Shown in pieces: positions 1 through 9,153 of a DNA stretch of 36,634 bases (position 1 is the stretch's first letter; each line of letters opens with the position of its first letter). The stretch spans positions 46,942 to 83,575 of the forward strand of contig MU616608.1 in NCBI GenBank assembly GCA_025201705.1, written 5' to 3'. The DNA is from Dissophora ornata. Taxonomy: Eukaryota > Mortierellomycota > Mortierellomycetes > Mortierellales > Mortierellaceae. The notes under the pieces are model-generated. The model saw only the letters and a program-made list of their open reading frames with translations, did no database searches and was not told where the DNA came from. The translations under genes were made by a program, and so were the position numbers.

Positions 1-2362
1 CCCAACGATGAAACTTACTGTTAGAACTGCGACCATGCAGCACATTGTGGTCACCCAGTCAAACATGGCTATTGTGGATTTGCAGGGGGGGAAAAAAGGC
101 GATTTAGCGCTAGGATCGTATCAAGAACCACATCCAGAATTCACATACACACGCCTCTTCCTCACCTGCGCGCGCGATCAACACACTGTAGAACACAAAG
201 TCTCCCAATCCCAACTTCAATCCTCCACCTAGAGAAACGGGCGGTGAATACCAAAGACGATTAGCCTATTGTCATTTTAAACCGTGTGCACCGAATCAAA
301 ATCAGTTAAATCATTCAGATATCCTGGATCAATACCATCGTCATCCTCATCATCGCCGTTGCGGGTATTATCAATACGGCTATCAGGTTGCATTCCAGCG
401 TCCGAGTTTTGTGCCTGCCTGACCGAAGGAGAGCGTCCAGCTCTGTTTGATGACGGACTGCCTTCGGGATTAGTGGGTCCTCCGGAGCGAATTCTCTCTC
501 GTAGTTCAATGTCCCCACGTTCCACAGACTCGTTACTCGTGGCAGGCACGAGTGCAACTGTGGAACCGGCGCCGAAAGAGGCATCAAGGCCACTATTGTG
601 GCTACTACTGATGCTCGCGCCACCTTCCCTGCCTGTCGCACGTGAATGCCCACCAATATAGGCATCTCCATGACTGTTGTCGCCATCCACTAACACATCC
701 TCGACATTAGCTCCTTCCTTTGAACGGTTTGTTTCACGCTCCAGGATGCTGTTCGGCGGCGAGGCCATAAACCATACAGCGTTGACGGTGTAAAGCAGGG
801 CCGGAACGTCCTGGTTTTGATCCCTTGAGCTCTCCACCAGGATCTTGAGTGGACCAAAAGGACAAAGCACTGCAATGAGATCTAGTGCACCAAAATAGAA
901 GTATGTCAATCGTAGCGACGTCTGGGAGAAATAGCGCTCACGAGGGTTCATATATATTCGACATACCCCAGATGACGAGCAATGCCAACAACATCCATGT
1001 AGTCCACTCGGCGAGTCCTGTCAGCGAGAACGCCTATACGCCGAAAAGAAAGAATGGTCAGCTATTGTCCAGGCGTAACAATCCCAAGCTCATCATAATG
1101 ACGATTTATAGTACCATCAAACTGCTCATGACCGTCAGATAGACTTGCTGGAGCCACATTGGACCTTTCCAGAAAACAGATATCAGTCCTGTGACAGCAA
1201 AGTTCCATAGCGCAAAAGACATGGTCACGTAATCCAGCGGGATCCTTAGAACCTGGATCAGATTGAGAACCAGAACGTATCCCATAAATCCAAGCAGCAA
1301 GGCCACGACCACCATAAAGAATCCAATGAGAACCTAATAGTAGCCAATACAAGCGATGGTTGTTAGGAAGAAGGACTTGATGCGTTTTCGGAGAGGCCGT
1401 CCAAATTTAGGTACCTTGATATGCCCTCGCTTAAATAGGATTACAATGATGATTGTAACGATTACAATCTGACCGATGATAATTCCTGCATTGGCAAGCG
1501 ATCCCAGAATGTTTTGCGACACTGTTGAGGTAGACGACTCTGTGTATACGGTGTAAGATGACTGCGTTGGTCTACCATCGAGAACAAGAAAAAGAAGGCT
1601 TATTAGCCATCCCGCTAACGACTGTGCTGCAACATGCTGGAGCTCCCGCAGACGACAGCGTTACCTGTAGTCACTCCCAGCCAAGGAAATCTTGACCCAC
1701 AAAATACTGAGACAGATGCAAATGACGACTGGCTTGATGATCTTGTAGATTTGCAGCATATAAAACTTCATGTCTGCTATCCTCTCTGCCTGCTCGTACG
1801 CTGCCTTTTGCTCTGGTGTCAGTTGAGGCCGTCTCCGTGGTTCCCGTGGTCGTCTTCGAGGCTGGTTCGCCACAGCCCTGACATTCTCAGCTTCGTCTCC
1901 AAGATCGCCCCCCATGGGTCCTGGTACGTTCGAACGTCGCTGGGAGGCCCTTGCGCGGCTCCCCTGTTCCACGTCAGGGTTGGAGCTTGATCCTTCTTGC
2001 TCTTCCTTCTTTGCTGCAACGATTTCTGAACACTCTCGATAATGTGCCCTCCAGTCGGCGGCCTGGCATTCCTGAGAGCAGTATCGGACGCTCTGGCAAG
2101 CTGAACACTGGAATCGAGCTGGAAAGGCGTCGCAAATCTGGCAAGGTTGGTCATCGCCGCTGTTTGCTACCGTCGCCTGACCTTCCGGTCCAGCCTGGCC
2201 CTGAGTGGGAACTTGGGAATCGCGGTTCCCTTCAGGTATAGTGTTGTTGCGAATGGGCGTTGCACTTTGTGATGAATCGGCTCCTGGAGGTGAAGGGTTC
2301 GACTGGGAGAGGAGACCCTGGCCAGGCGGAGCTGTTTCTCCAGGAGTGTCTAGCGCCGACAT
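1..2362 (-). CDS. Presenilin-type intramembrane aspartyl protease with N-terminal MYND zinc finger (3' end outside window)
   Basis: Proposed exons, 5' to 3' on the minus strand: 2362-1665, 1571-1415, 1333-1115, 1033-967, 881-336, 228-166, 68-19, then a GTAAG donor at 18-14. This gives 600 visible codons and all phases agree. Residues 74-111 form a full MYND finger: C74/C77, C86/C89, C95/C99, H107/C111. The first membrane helix (about residues 199-227) lies in the same exon as the finger. Presenilin landmarks follow: FWKGPMWLQQ after the early helices, then D381 in DLIAVLCPFGPLKILVE (first catalytic Asp), PALLY, a long acidic, Ser/Gly-rich loop, and D572 in LKLGLGDFVFYSVL (second catalytic Asp). 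The PAL motif should lie past the left edge. By family it is the catalytic subunit of a gamma-secretase-like membrane protease. The finger's role (protein binding) is inferred. The exon 5 donor (GTATTG) is the least certain join. Confidence 0.9.
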
Positions 2363-3107
2363 TCAATCACTGTCGACTCTGTCCTCTGTTAACACTGGTG
2401 TGTCGAGCCTATGGGTCGCGGTTGTTTGACGTGTGGTGATTCAATGGGGGAAAGAGAAAAGGACAGGGACGTGCGACAACGAATCTACTCTAGTTGAGGG
2501 CTCTGTGTTGAAAGAGGAGGGAGTGATGATGACGAAGAAGAAGAAGATGATGATGGAGATGATGGAAGAAGAAAAGATGAAGAGCCTTTGTGTCCCTCCA
2601 CTGTATTGGAACGCAGAGTGGAGCAGGCAATGCGAGGCTCAGCAACTCTGTTTTTCAATAATCTAAAATTACCAATTTACGCTCGGCGACTCTGTCCGTG
2701 CCTGCGCGCTGTGTTGCCGTCCCAGTGCATGTCGTCCCTCGTACTGCGTGGCACAGGCGAACACATCCTGCATGCACATGCTCTGTATTCCTACCACATG
2801 AGAGGCGCTGACGATGTCGCCTATATCTCCCAGATCAAACGAGCCGTCTGCTGGAGGTCCACGCCATCCACGGGTAGAATGCCCCCAGGGGTCGAGGTTG
2901 CCACGCAATTTGTTTAGGTGGCAGGCGATTCGGTACACGCGGTCTTGTATTTCATGTACATTTTACCTTGACGCTCTACAAGCAGGGACACTGGCCCCGT
3001 AGACAACGCGACGGGGTGGCATGTGACTGCTCGCGATGTTATTTCTTTTCTTTTTTTTTTTTTTGAGGTCGAATTTCAACCCACTCCAACCTCGCATCAA
3101 CATCACC
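2363..3107. promoter_or_regulatory. Divergent intergenic region between presenilin and the small basic gene
   Basis: The two flanking genes point away from each other, so this 745-bp stretch should hold both promoters. A purine-rich tract of AAG/GAT triplets at about 2516-2582 reads as a CT-rich leader on the presenilin strand. A T-rich run at about 3041-3064 lies just before the plus-strand start. I see no convincing gene; the ORFs here lack family features. Confidence 0.5.
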
Positions 3108-3608
3108 ATGCCGTCATCAAAGAAAAGTGGCCCGTCCAGGAATGTAAAGCCGGCCACAAAGTCGACTCCCTATAGCAAGAATACCAAGGGTGCCAAGGCT
3201 AACCCTACGCCCACCAACAAAAAGCACAGTGCCCCGCCCAGCAAGCCACACCAAGCTAGGAATAAGCACCTGAACGTCAACCTGACCTCAGAGCTCGACT
3301 CTCTCCTCGGGGACCTCAACAGCCAATTACAGCGAAAAAAGACAAAGAGAGACGCTCGGTTAGACGTAAGCCTTTATTTTTGTTCAGCTTCAGCTTCTCA
3401 ACGGGGTAAACTGTCGTTTAATTCTCGCCGCTTACATCCTGCCTGTTTTTTTTCTCTCTCTTGTATTGGCAATCCTATCCTCTAGTCTATCAGCTCCAAT
3501 GGCGTTTCGGAATCGGAGAAGAGGTTAAACGAGGCTCAGGCAAAGCACGAGTCTTTGCAGGACGACATGATGAGCGCCCTGGATGGCATTTCGTCTCTCG
3601 GGAAGTAA
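3108..3608 (+). CDS. Small basic protein of unknown function, two exons
   Basis: Exons 3108-3365 and 3486-3608 are separated by a 120-base intron (GTAAGC donor, CCTCTAG acceptor), giving 126 residues. The ATG sits in a good fungal context (CATCACCATG). The first half is rich in Lys, Pro, Ser and Thr and is probably disordered and nucleic-acid- or nucleolus-friendly. The second half, from about residue 58 (LTSELDSLLGDLNSQLQRKK) to the end, has heptad-like Leu spacing and charged residues, suggesting a short helix or coiled coil. I do not recognise the family. The clean splice phase and the sudden end of coding character at the stop support a real gene. Confidence 0.65.
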
Positions 3609-3898
3609 CAATCTCGCAACTTGGTAGCGGCAGGAGATAGGCGACAAGTCAATTGAACCCGCACTGCATCATATCAGCATGTACTATAATGGATACTTGA
3701 GCCAATTCATTAGACACGGGTTCACCGTGACCAATGGCTTGAAGGACCTTTTTCTCTTTTTTTTTTCTCATTCTCCTCATTCTCCAGCCCTTCCCTCCCT
3801 GCATCCTTGCACGCCAATGCAAAACGTTCTACACTGCAACACTGCGCAGACACGCTCGATGCAATAATAATAATAAACGCCATCAATTGTCAATCAAT
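3609..3898. other. Intergenic, 3' region of the small basic gene
   Basis: This is non-coding by eye. A TTTTTTTT-CTC pyrimidine stretch occurs near 3751-3790, and an AATAAA polyadenylation-type hexamer lies at 3872-3877, about 265 bases after the upstream stop. No gene is seen. Confidence 0.4.
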
Positions 3899-4252
3899 AT
3901 GGATATGCTCGCGGGTCAAGGAAAAGGCGACATGAATCAGAGGCGGAACAAAACATTCCTCCTCCCAGGTGGCACGACGCAGCAACCGCCGAAAGAGCGG
4001 CCAAAGAGACCCCGCCAGCCAAAGAAGACTAAGCTTGGACCCTCGGCAGAACTCGAGGGGCAAGCTGGGCCCTCCACAACACAACCAACCTCACCATCTT
4101 CCGTTTCCGTTTCACGCCCTCAAAAGACATCGACTCAACGACTGCAACGACAAGGACAAGGGACTCTGCAACAATGTTTAAGGGAGAAAGTCAAAGACAA
4201 CAACACTATCGCCCTGTCCCTGATCTCCTCTCTTCCACAGCGATCCCTATGA
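3899..4252 (+). CDS. Hypothetical ORF, low-complexity basic protein (uncertain)
   Basis: An ATG-started frame encodes about 117 residues, rich in Gln, Pro, Lys, Arg, Ser and Thr, with MDMLAGQGKGDMNQ at the N-terminus and a KERPKRPRQPKKTK basic cluster (possible nuclear localisation signal). No domain is recognised. The AATAAA of the previous gene lies only 22 bases upstream, so independent transcription is doubtful. It could be exon 1 of a spliced gene ending in one of the open frames to about 4497, but no donor/acceptor pair gave a satisfying phase (see the next entry). Confidence 0.3.
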   Translation: MDMLAGQGKGDMNQRRNKTFLLPGGTTQQPPKERPKRPRQPKKTKLGPSAELEGQAGPSTTQPTSPSSVSVSRPQKTSTQRLQRQGQGTLQQCLREKVKDNNTIALSLISSLPQRSL

Positions 4253-4496
4253 CTATGTCTGCCATGACCGATACGCAGATCGCAGACGCAAGGAGGCGAT
4301 CGGCCAACGAAGTTTCCGTGACACAAAGATTCTTTGTGGTGACTATATACCACAGAAAGCTAGGACGATATCTAAAATTACCTTTCAGGTTTTTTATGTC
4401 GCTGGAGGACCAAAATATAAAGACATTGTGTTGCAATCAAAACATACGCTTTCTTTATTCCATCGCAAACACCCTCAACTTCATCTTCGATAGCTG
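4222..4496 (+). other. Long ATG-less open frame, possible downstream exon
   Basis: Starting right after a TCTTCCACAG acceptor-like site (ending at about 4241), one frame stays open to TAG at about 4494. It looks protein-like (DPYDYVCHDRYADRRRKE, then FQVFYVAGGPKYKDIVLQ). The frame that would join directly to the ORF upstream is a different one, and no suitable phase-2 donor was found. The family is not recognised. From 4497 to 4896 I see no gene, only pyrimidine-rich sequence. Confidence 0.2.
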
Positions 4497-4896
4497 ATAT
4501 TGATACTTTGTTGAACTGATTGTTATTCTGTCACATGTGTTTGGCAAAGGACATTGACACATTTTCCCTTCAGCCTAACTGGCCATTTGTTTCCTCTGTG
4601 CTTTTGCCTCTTTATTACAGCTCCTACCTTCCACCTTGCCAAATCTTCTCGTTATACTTGCCTCCATCTCGAGTGTGTTCTCACTTGCACCACATTTTCC
4701 AACATCCAGCTAACACTGATCCTCGCTGAGCGGCTTTGTGCCCGACCAAAACTCACTTTTGTCAGATAGCTGACCACCAAAGACACAGTAAATTGTAAAT
4801 ACAAAGGACTTCCCAGGAGCTCTTGGGCGCATACTCTCGTATCTGCATGCCGTTATGGTGAGCACCAAAAGACACTATTTGAAATTATCTAGTAAC

Positions 4897-5430
4897 ATGG
4901 GTATTCAAGGCTTCTACGACGCGCTCAAGAAACACGGCTTCCCTCCTCTGCCAACTGATCTCACGCAGCTCTCGGACTGCAGAGTGTAGATTGACCTATT
5001 GGGGTCGTTTCGATCAAAAGTCTTTTCACTCCTCACGGATACCTATAGCCCTGCCAGGACGACTGAAGTGAGGCGAGTCATAGCCGCGGTCATATCGTCC
5101 CAACTACCATTTGATCCAACTCAATGCTGTATACATATCGATGGTGCCCATAATCTCGAGAAACAAGTGGAGCACGCAAGCCGGCAGTTGGAGCTCGACA
5201 AACAGCAAGCCAAGCTCGATCGAGCTTTAAGTAAAATGCAAGAACGGTCGGACCAGGGCAAATGGACTGCTCGAAGCACGATGACCGAGATCACCCAAAT
5301 CTTTGGGCTCACGCCCGGCGACAAGCAATACCTTGGTAAAAGTCTTGCGGAAACCTTTCGAGTCTGTCACTGTGCCGTCTCTCGTGGGCCAATCGATCCT
5401 CACCAGGGTCTCGAGAGCGACGGGGAGTGA
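4897..5430 (+). pseudogene. XPG-N / PIN-like nuclease remnant with in-frame stop
   Basis: An ATG at 4897 opens MGIQGFYDALKKHGFPPLP, resembling the XPG N-terminal (FEN1/XPG superfamily, PIN-like fold) start of the type MGIxGF. The frame hits TAG at 4987-4989 directly after DCRV and then continues as IDLLGSFRSKVFSLLTDTY through a Gln/Lys-rich helical stretch to FRVCHCA. It then drifts into unrelated sequence and stops at about 5428. The stop lies inside a conserved-looking block, and the acidic XPG-I motif expected after CHCA is missing. I therefore call it a decayed, truncated copy. The XPG assignment rests on the N-terminal motif only. Confidence 0.55.
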
Positions 5431-5431
5431 G

Positions 5432-5889
5432 GGGGGCTAACAGGCCGGATGGTACCATCATGAAGGAGCAATTTGATGTGGGCTTTGCTGAAATCAAGGC
5501 CCCCAAGGACGATAACAACACCCGCCTCTACATCGAGGACAAGTGGGCACTGACGTCGTTGGCCAAGGATACTATTGACCAAGGATACTATTGACCTGCA
5601 CCTGCGGGAGCGGCGCACTATCACATCGGTCTATCGCCTGCAGGTCTTTGGTAATCAAGAGTACATCGAAACTGGATGGGTATTCTTCTTTACTGTATTA
5701 CTGTATCGTTCTCTGTGGCAGTGTATATGTGGACAGAGATTGGTACCGGATACCTGCCACGCGATAAGAATGACACACACACTGCTTGATTCGCTGCATG
5801 GAACTTCTCAACACCCTCAGGGTAATTTTAATGCTCTGGGACAACAAACACAACATGGGACTCAAGGACTCCAAGAACTAACTCTGTAG
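5432..5889 (+). pseudogene. Broken fragment of an unrecognised multi-copy-type gene
   Basis: One frame reads RPDGTIMKEQFDVGFAEIK, then LYIEDKWALTSLAKDTID, and stops. A shifted frame repeats KDTID and continues LHLRERRTITSVYRLQVFG. The shift coincides exactly with a 16-bp tandem duplication at 5563-5596; skipping one unit would make the two frames continuous. No start codon or intact 5' end is visible, and the fragment abuts the XPG-like remnant. I do not recognise the family. Juxtaposition of two gene scraps suggests an unstable, repeat-prone patch. Confidence 0.5.
5563..5596. repeat. 16-bp perfect tandem duplication
   Basis: The unit ccaaggatactattga occurs twice back to back, followed by cc. 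Because 16 is not a multiple of three, it shifts the reading frame of the surrounding fragment. Confidence 0.9.
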
Positions 5890-6414
5890 TGTTGCTTTTT
5901 CCTTGTATCGTTCTCAACAGACTCTTCTCAGTATGTCCATACGCCGCCTCGACCTCGACGCGAGCCCGACCATTTTTTACCAGAAGAGCTTCGACCGCAA
6001 CCAACTAACACTTCCCATTCGTCTCGACCGTTCTTTTGTCGCATTGTCAAGGCAAGCACTAACAAATCTACGACAGGTTGACGTGGTCGCCTTGTGCAGC
6101 ACATAAGTTCTCTTCCTTGCACACACGCACACCGTATACAGGCAGAGTGAATCGCAGCATCTAAAATCCATTTCTCAAAGAAGAAAAGTGATCAAGTGAT
6201 TTGCAAAATTGACGTTGTCCAGTGTGTGCCCGTGGCAGCCTCGGGTGTCGTTTTGTCTCCATGTCTTTTTTTTGTGTCTCTCTGTTGGATCTTGGATCTT
6301 TGTTGTCTTGTGCTATTAGAACGCTTCGCGAAAGACAATATTTCTTGTGTATACTCTCATTCTTGACTAAAACCTTGGTGTTTGATCGACTTGTTTGCGT
6401 GGATTTTATTTTAA
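5890..6414. other. Intergenic stretch, no gene seen
   Basis: Short ORFs on both strands lack family features. A frame running from 6222 into the downstream duplicate stays open but has no recognisable content before 6415. T-rich tracts occur at 6255-6410. Confidence 0.4.
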
Positions 6415-6821
6415 GTAAGAGTAAGATGAGCAAACGATTACCACGATCCTGGGAGTCCTTGCTGTTATGCAGTCGCGCCTGTTTGCTGGATGCGGCGGTT
6501 TCTGAATGGAGTGTGTCTTGGATGCCCCCGGGCCAAGCTTCTTCCAATTTTCATATTTTAGAGATATGTGGGATAATTTTCAACCGCCATCGCACCAACT
6601 TTTGTCCCACCAACCGTTTATTTTGGCCTCATCACATCCACAACGAAGAGCAGCGCCGTAGAACGTGGCGCCGGGTTGGCCTCTCTCTAGGGATTGCCTT
6701 GCTATTTCTAAGCAACAGCCTGAACAATATTTTGTTCAGCTTCGCCTCGCCAGTGCCACAGGCCATCTTCCGCGCAGGTAACGCTGGGCAGCAACAGGGC
6801 GCAAACACGGGTGCAGCCACC
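6415..6821 (+). pseudogene. Truncated duplicate of the fasciclin gene 5' end (repeat copy A)
   Basis: This 407-bp stretch is a near-identical direct copy of 8733-9153, which covers the leader and first-exon start of the intact fasciclin gene. It encodes the same NEEQRRRTWRRVGLSLGIAL membrane/signal segment and stops matching at the codons for GAAT. Relative to copy B it lacks 30 bases that include the start ATG (CCATGCACG in copy B). After 6821 the sequence is unrelated. A 273-codon frame still runs through (6222-7043), so transcription cannot be excluded, but the FAS1 domain is absent. I call it a 5' gene remnant. Confidence 0.8.
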
Positions 6822-7093
6822 GGTCAGTGTCAAGCATATGGCAGTTGTGGCCGACGACTGTCACAAAAGCTACAGATCACAGCATACTTTCGTGAAATCG
6901 TGGCGAGAGGACAAACATCCGCCAAACTACAACGTGATTGGCAATTGATATGGCACAGCTACGAGCTCCGCTATAGAAATGGCTTGTGTATTTTAAACAA
7001 GAGCAAAGACGCGAGCAGTAAAATGGGACCATCGACTATGTGAGTCGCATGACTTACGTTCAGTCCAGCATTTAATACTGACTAGTCCGTGGC
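6822..7093. other. Sequence after the truncated duplicate, no gene
   Basis: An open plus-strand frame continues to 7043 but has no recognisable domain. The region also holds the F-box gene's 3' flank on the minus strand. Confidence 0.35.
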
Positions 7094-8344
7094 TCAAAAG
7101 TCGCCTTGATCATACTCATCCTCATCATAATAATAATCTTCAAAATAGTACTCAGACTCCTCATCACTGTGTCCGTCATAGAAGTCAGACAACTGCGAAT
7201 CGTCATCGCGATCGGTTCCAAAGTCCGTCGTGAAAACCTGCACCCGGGGCCAGTGCAGCTCGACCCACCTCTGCTCGTTCTCGTCATCAATACCGACTTC
7301 CATGTCCTCCAGTGCCACCACCTCCAAGCTCTCGAGACCGCCCAGCAGATCCAATCCGCTATCGAGACTCATGGCAAGGCAATCATATTGTCTTTCGGAT
7401 TCCTTGTCGTGGCGACGGTAGTTCAGGTGCTCGGTGTCATAGGGGATTCCCATTCGGAGTTCTTGAAGGTGCGTCAGACGGGCAATTTGAGAGTAAACTC
7501 GTTTTTGGAGGGCGATACTCTTTTGATGGTCGCCCTTTAGCACATGATAGTTTGTGGGTCCGTCGTGGAGTTCTCGTTCGATATCGGAGCGGGGTATTCC
7601 TCCTATGAGGCAGCCAAAGACCCTAAGGGAGGTGCATGACCAATCTTGGTGAACAACATCACTTGCATCCAACCACTTACAGAATTTAATTGGCTGCTTG
7701 CGGTCCTTCGATAGTATATTAAAAACCCTGAGCCTGGGGGTCGCACATAGCAGTTCCTGGATCTCCTTGCTCGAGAACTCGGGAGCCTCGACACAAAACA
7801 CCTCTAGTGTTGAAAAATGCTCCTTCAAAGCCCTGACCGACTTTTTTCCAAAGGCAAATAAGCTTCCATCATATCCGCAGTCATCAAGGTCAAAGACTAC
7901 CCGTTGCAGTCCCACACCACCACGGCGTCGAGAGCATCTCCACAAGAGATCCGCAATCAAGTCATCGCTACTCACATGCCCCATCAACTCAATGGAATGC
8001 AACAGCGAGAACTTTCTTGGTGCGACGGTGTGGAACAGTTGAAAGTCCTCGTCCATGCACTCGATTTTCAGTGTCCGGATGTGGTGTCCGTACTTCTTTA
8101 GTGATCCTGTGGCGGCAGCACTGCGGACGAAGGTAGAGATTTCGTCTGCGTCCCGGCGGGTTCTGCGTGAGACCCGGTAGCTCTTGATGGCCTTCCAGAG
8201 AATGGGATTGAAAACGTTGTGCCAGTCGCGGCTGACGAGTGTGCAGGAATGGAGGTCTTGCGCGTCGTCCAGGAGTGAGACTATCATAACTTGAAGCTCA
8301 GGAGGAAGGCCTGCGAAAGACGCGAGGTGCATCATGGGTGACAT
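7094..8344 (-). CDS. F-box protein, fungal LRR-type
   Basis: This is a single exon of 416 residues. The start chosen is the ATG at 8344 (context GTCAACATG), directly before the F-box; an in-frame extension to 8473 is hydrophobic, T-rich leader and is unlikely to be translated. Residues about 6-50 form the F-box (FAGLPPELQVMIVSLLDDAQ through VSRDWHNVFNPILWKAI). The middle has irregular leucine-rich segments (LRTLKIE, LLHSIELMGHV, LQRVVFDL, TLEVFCVEA, LESLEVVALEDMEV), as in the large F-box/LRR families of Mortierella-type fungi. The C-terminal 35 or so residues are almost entirely Asp, Glu, Tyr and Ser. By family it would recruit substrates to an SCF (Skp1-cullin) ubiquitin ligase; the substrate is unknown. 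It lies divergent to the fasciclin gene. Confidence 0.85.
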   Translation of the reverse strand: MSPMMHLASFAGLPPELQVMIVSLLDDAQDLHSCTLVSRDWHNVFNPILWKAIKSYRVSRRTRRDADEISTFVRSAAATGSLKKYGHHIRTLKIECMDEDFQLFHTVAPRKFSLLHSIELMGHVSSDDLIADLLWRCSRRRGGVGLQRVVFDLDDCGYDGSLFAFGKKSVRALKEHFSTLEVFCVEAPEFSSKEIQELLCATPRLRVFNILSKDRKQPIKFCKWLDASDVVHQDWSCTSLRVFGCLIGGIPRSDIERELHDGPTNYHVLKGDHQKSIALQKRVYSQIARLTHLQELRMGIPYDTEHLNYRRHDKESERQYDCLAMSLDSGLDLLGGLESLEVVALEDMEVGIDDENEQRWVELHWPRVQVFTTDFGTDRDDDSQLSDFYDGHSDEESEYYFEDYYYDEDEYDQGDF

Positions 8345-8732
8345 GTTGACCGAGTGTTGTCGTTGACGGGAAGAATGTGAGAGGGGAGTATGAATAGAGA
8401 GAAGGGTGAGGCAGTGAAATAAAAAGAAAGAAGAAAGACATGAAAAAAAATCAAGAACCCCTTGCACATCCAAGAACAGACGAAGAAGGAAATAATATGA
8501 AAACGTTGGTATGCATGTGAAAGCATTTGAGCAATAGTGTAGGGGGGCATGATGAGACCCGGCTTGAAAAATATACAGGTGAAAAAGTTTGATTACAAAT
8601 GCTAATAGTGAATGGTGAATGGCAATGTCTGTATTTCTTTTTACTTCGCCATGCTCGCCGTGAAACGGTCGGCGGGAAATTGAAGAGAGAGTAAGATGTT
8701 TGAGTAAGATGTTTGAGTAAGATCTGACAAGA
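8345..8732. promoter_or_regulatory. Divergent region between F-box and fasciclin genes
   Basis: The plus strand is purine-rich near the F-box start (GGAAGAATGTGAGAGGGGAG and following), giving a CT-rich leader for the minus-strand gene. A short 13-bp tandem repeat lies at 8689-8723. No gene is seen. Confidence 0.4.
8689..8723. repeat. Short tandem repeat, unit gagtaagatgttt
   Basis: Two full 13-bp units (8689-8701, 8702-8714) and a 9-bp partial unit are followed closely by gagtaagagtaagatgag, where the 421-bp duplicated block begins. The repeat abuts the left breakpoint of copy B. Confidence 0.8.
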
Positions 8733-9153
8733 GTAAGAGTAAGATGAGCAAACGATTACCACGATCCTGGGAGTCCTTGTTGTTATGCAGTCGCGCCTGT
8801 TTGCTGGATGTGGCGGTTTCTGAATGGAGGTGTCTTGGATGCCCGAGCTTCTTCAATTTTCATATTTCAGATGCACTGACCACAACCGCCGTCGCACCAA
8901 CTTTTGTCCCACCAACCGTTTATTTTGGCCTCATCACAACCACAACAAACACCTTTTCTCCATGCACGTCCACAACGAAGAGCAGCGCCGTAGAACGTGG
9001 CGCCGGGTTGGCCTCTCTCTAGGGATTGCCTTGCTGTTTCTAAGCAACAGCCTCAACAATATTTTGTTCAGCTTCGCCTCGCCAGTGCCGCAGGCCATCT
9101 TCCGCGCAGATCACACTGGGCAGCAACAGGCCGCAAACACGGGTGCAGCCACC
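8733..9153 (+). repeat. Direct repeat copy B (leader and first exon of fasciclin gene)
   Basis: This 421-bp block matches 6415-6821 with scattered substitutions and small indels, the largest being 30 bases present only here. The two copies are 2318 bp apart and flank the F-box gene in direct orientation. Confidence 0.85.

Noticed and set aside
277..951. A separate 224-residue minus-strand gene
   Set aside because: The frame contains the presenilin DLIAVLCP motif and joins in phase to upstream and downstream presenilin exons. Its stop and start codons lie in introns.
1661..2362. A stand-alone MYND-finger gene ending at the stop at 1661
   Set aside because: The stop lies just past a GTAACG donor, and the last codons form a membrane helix that matches presenilin helix 1. 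The spliced frame continues as presenilin.
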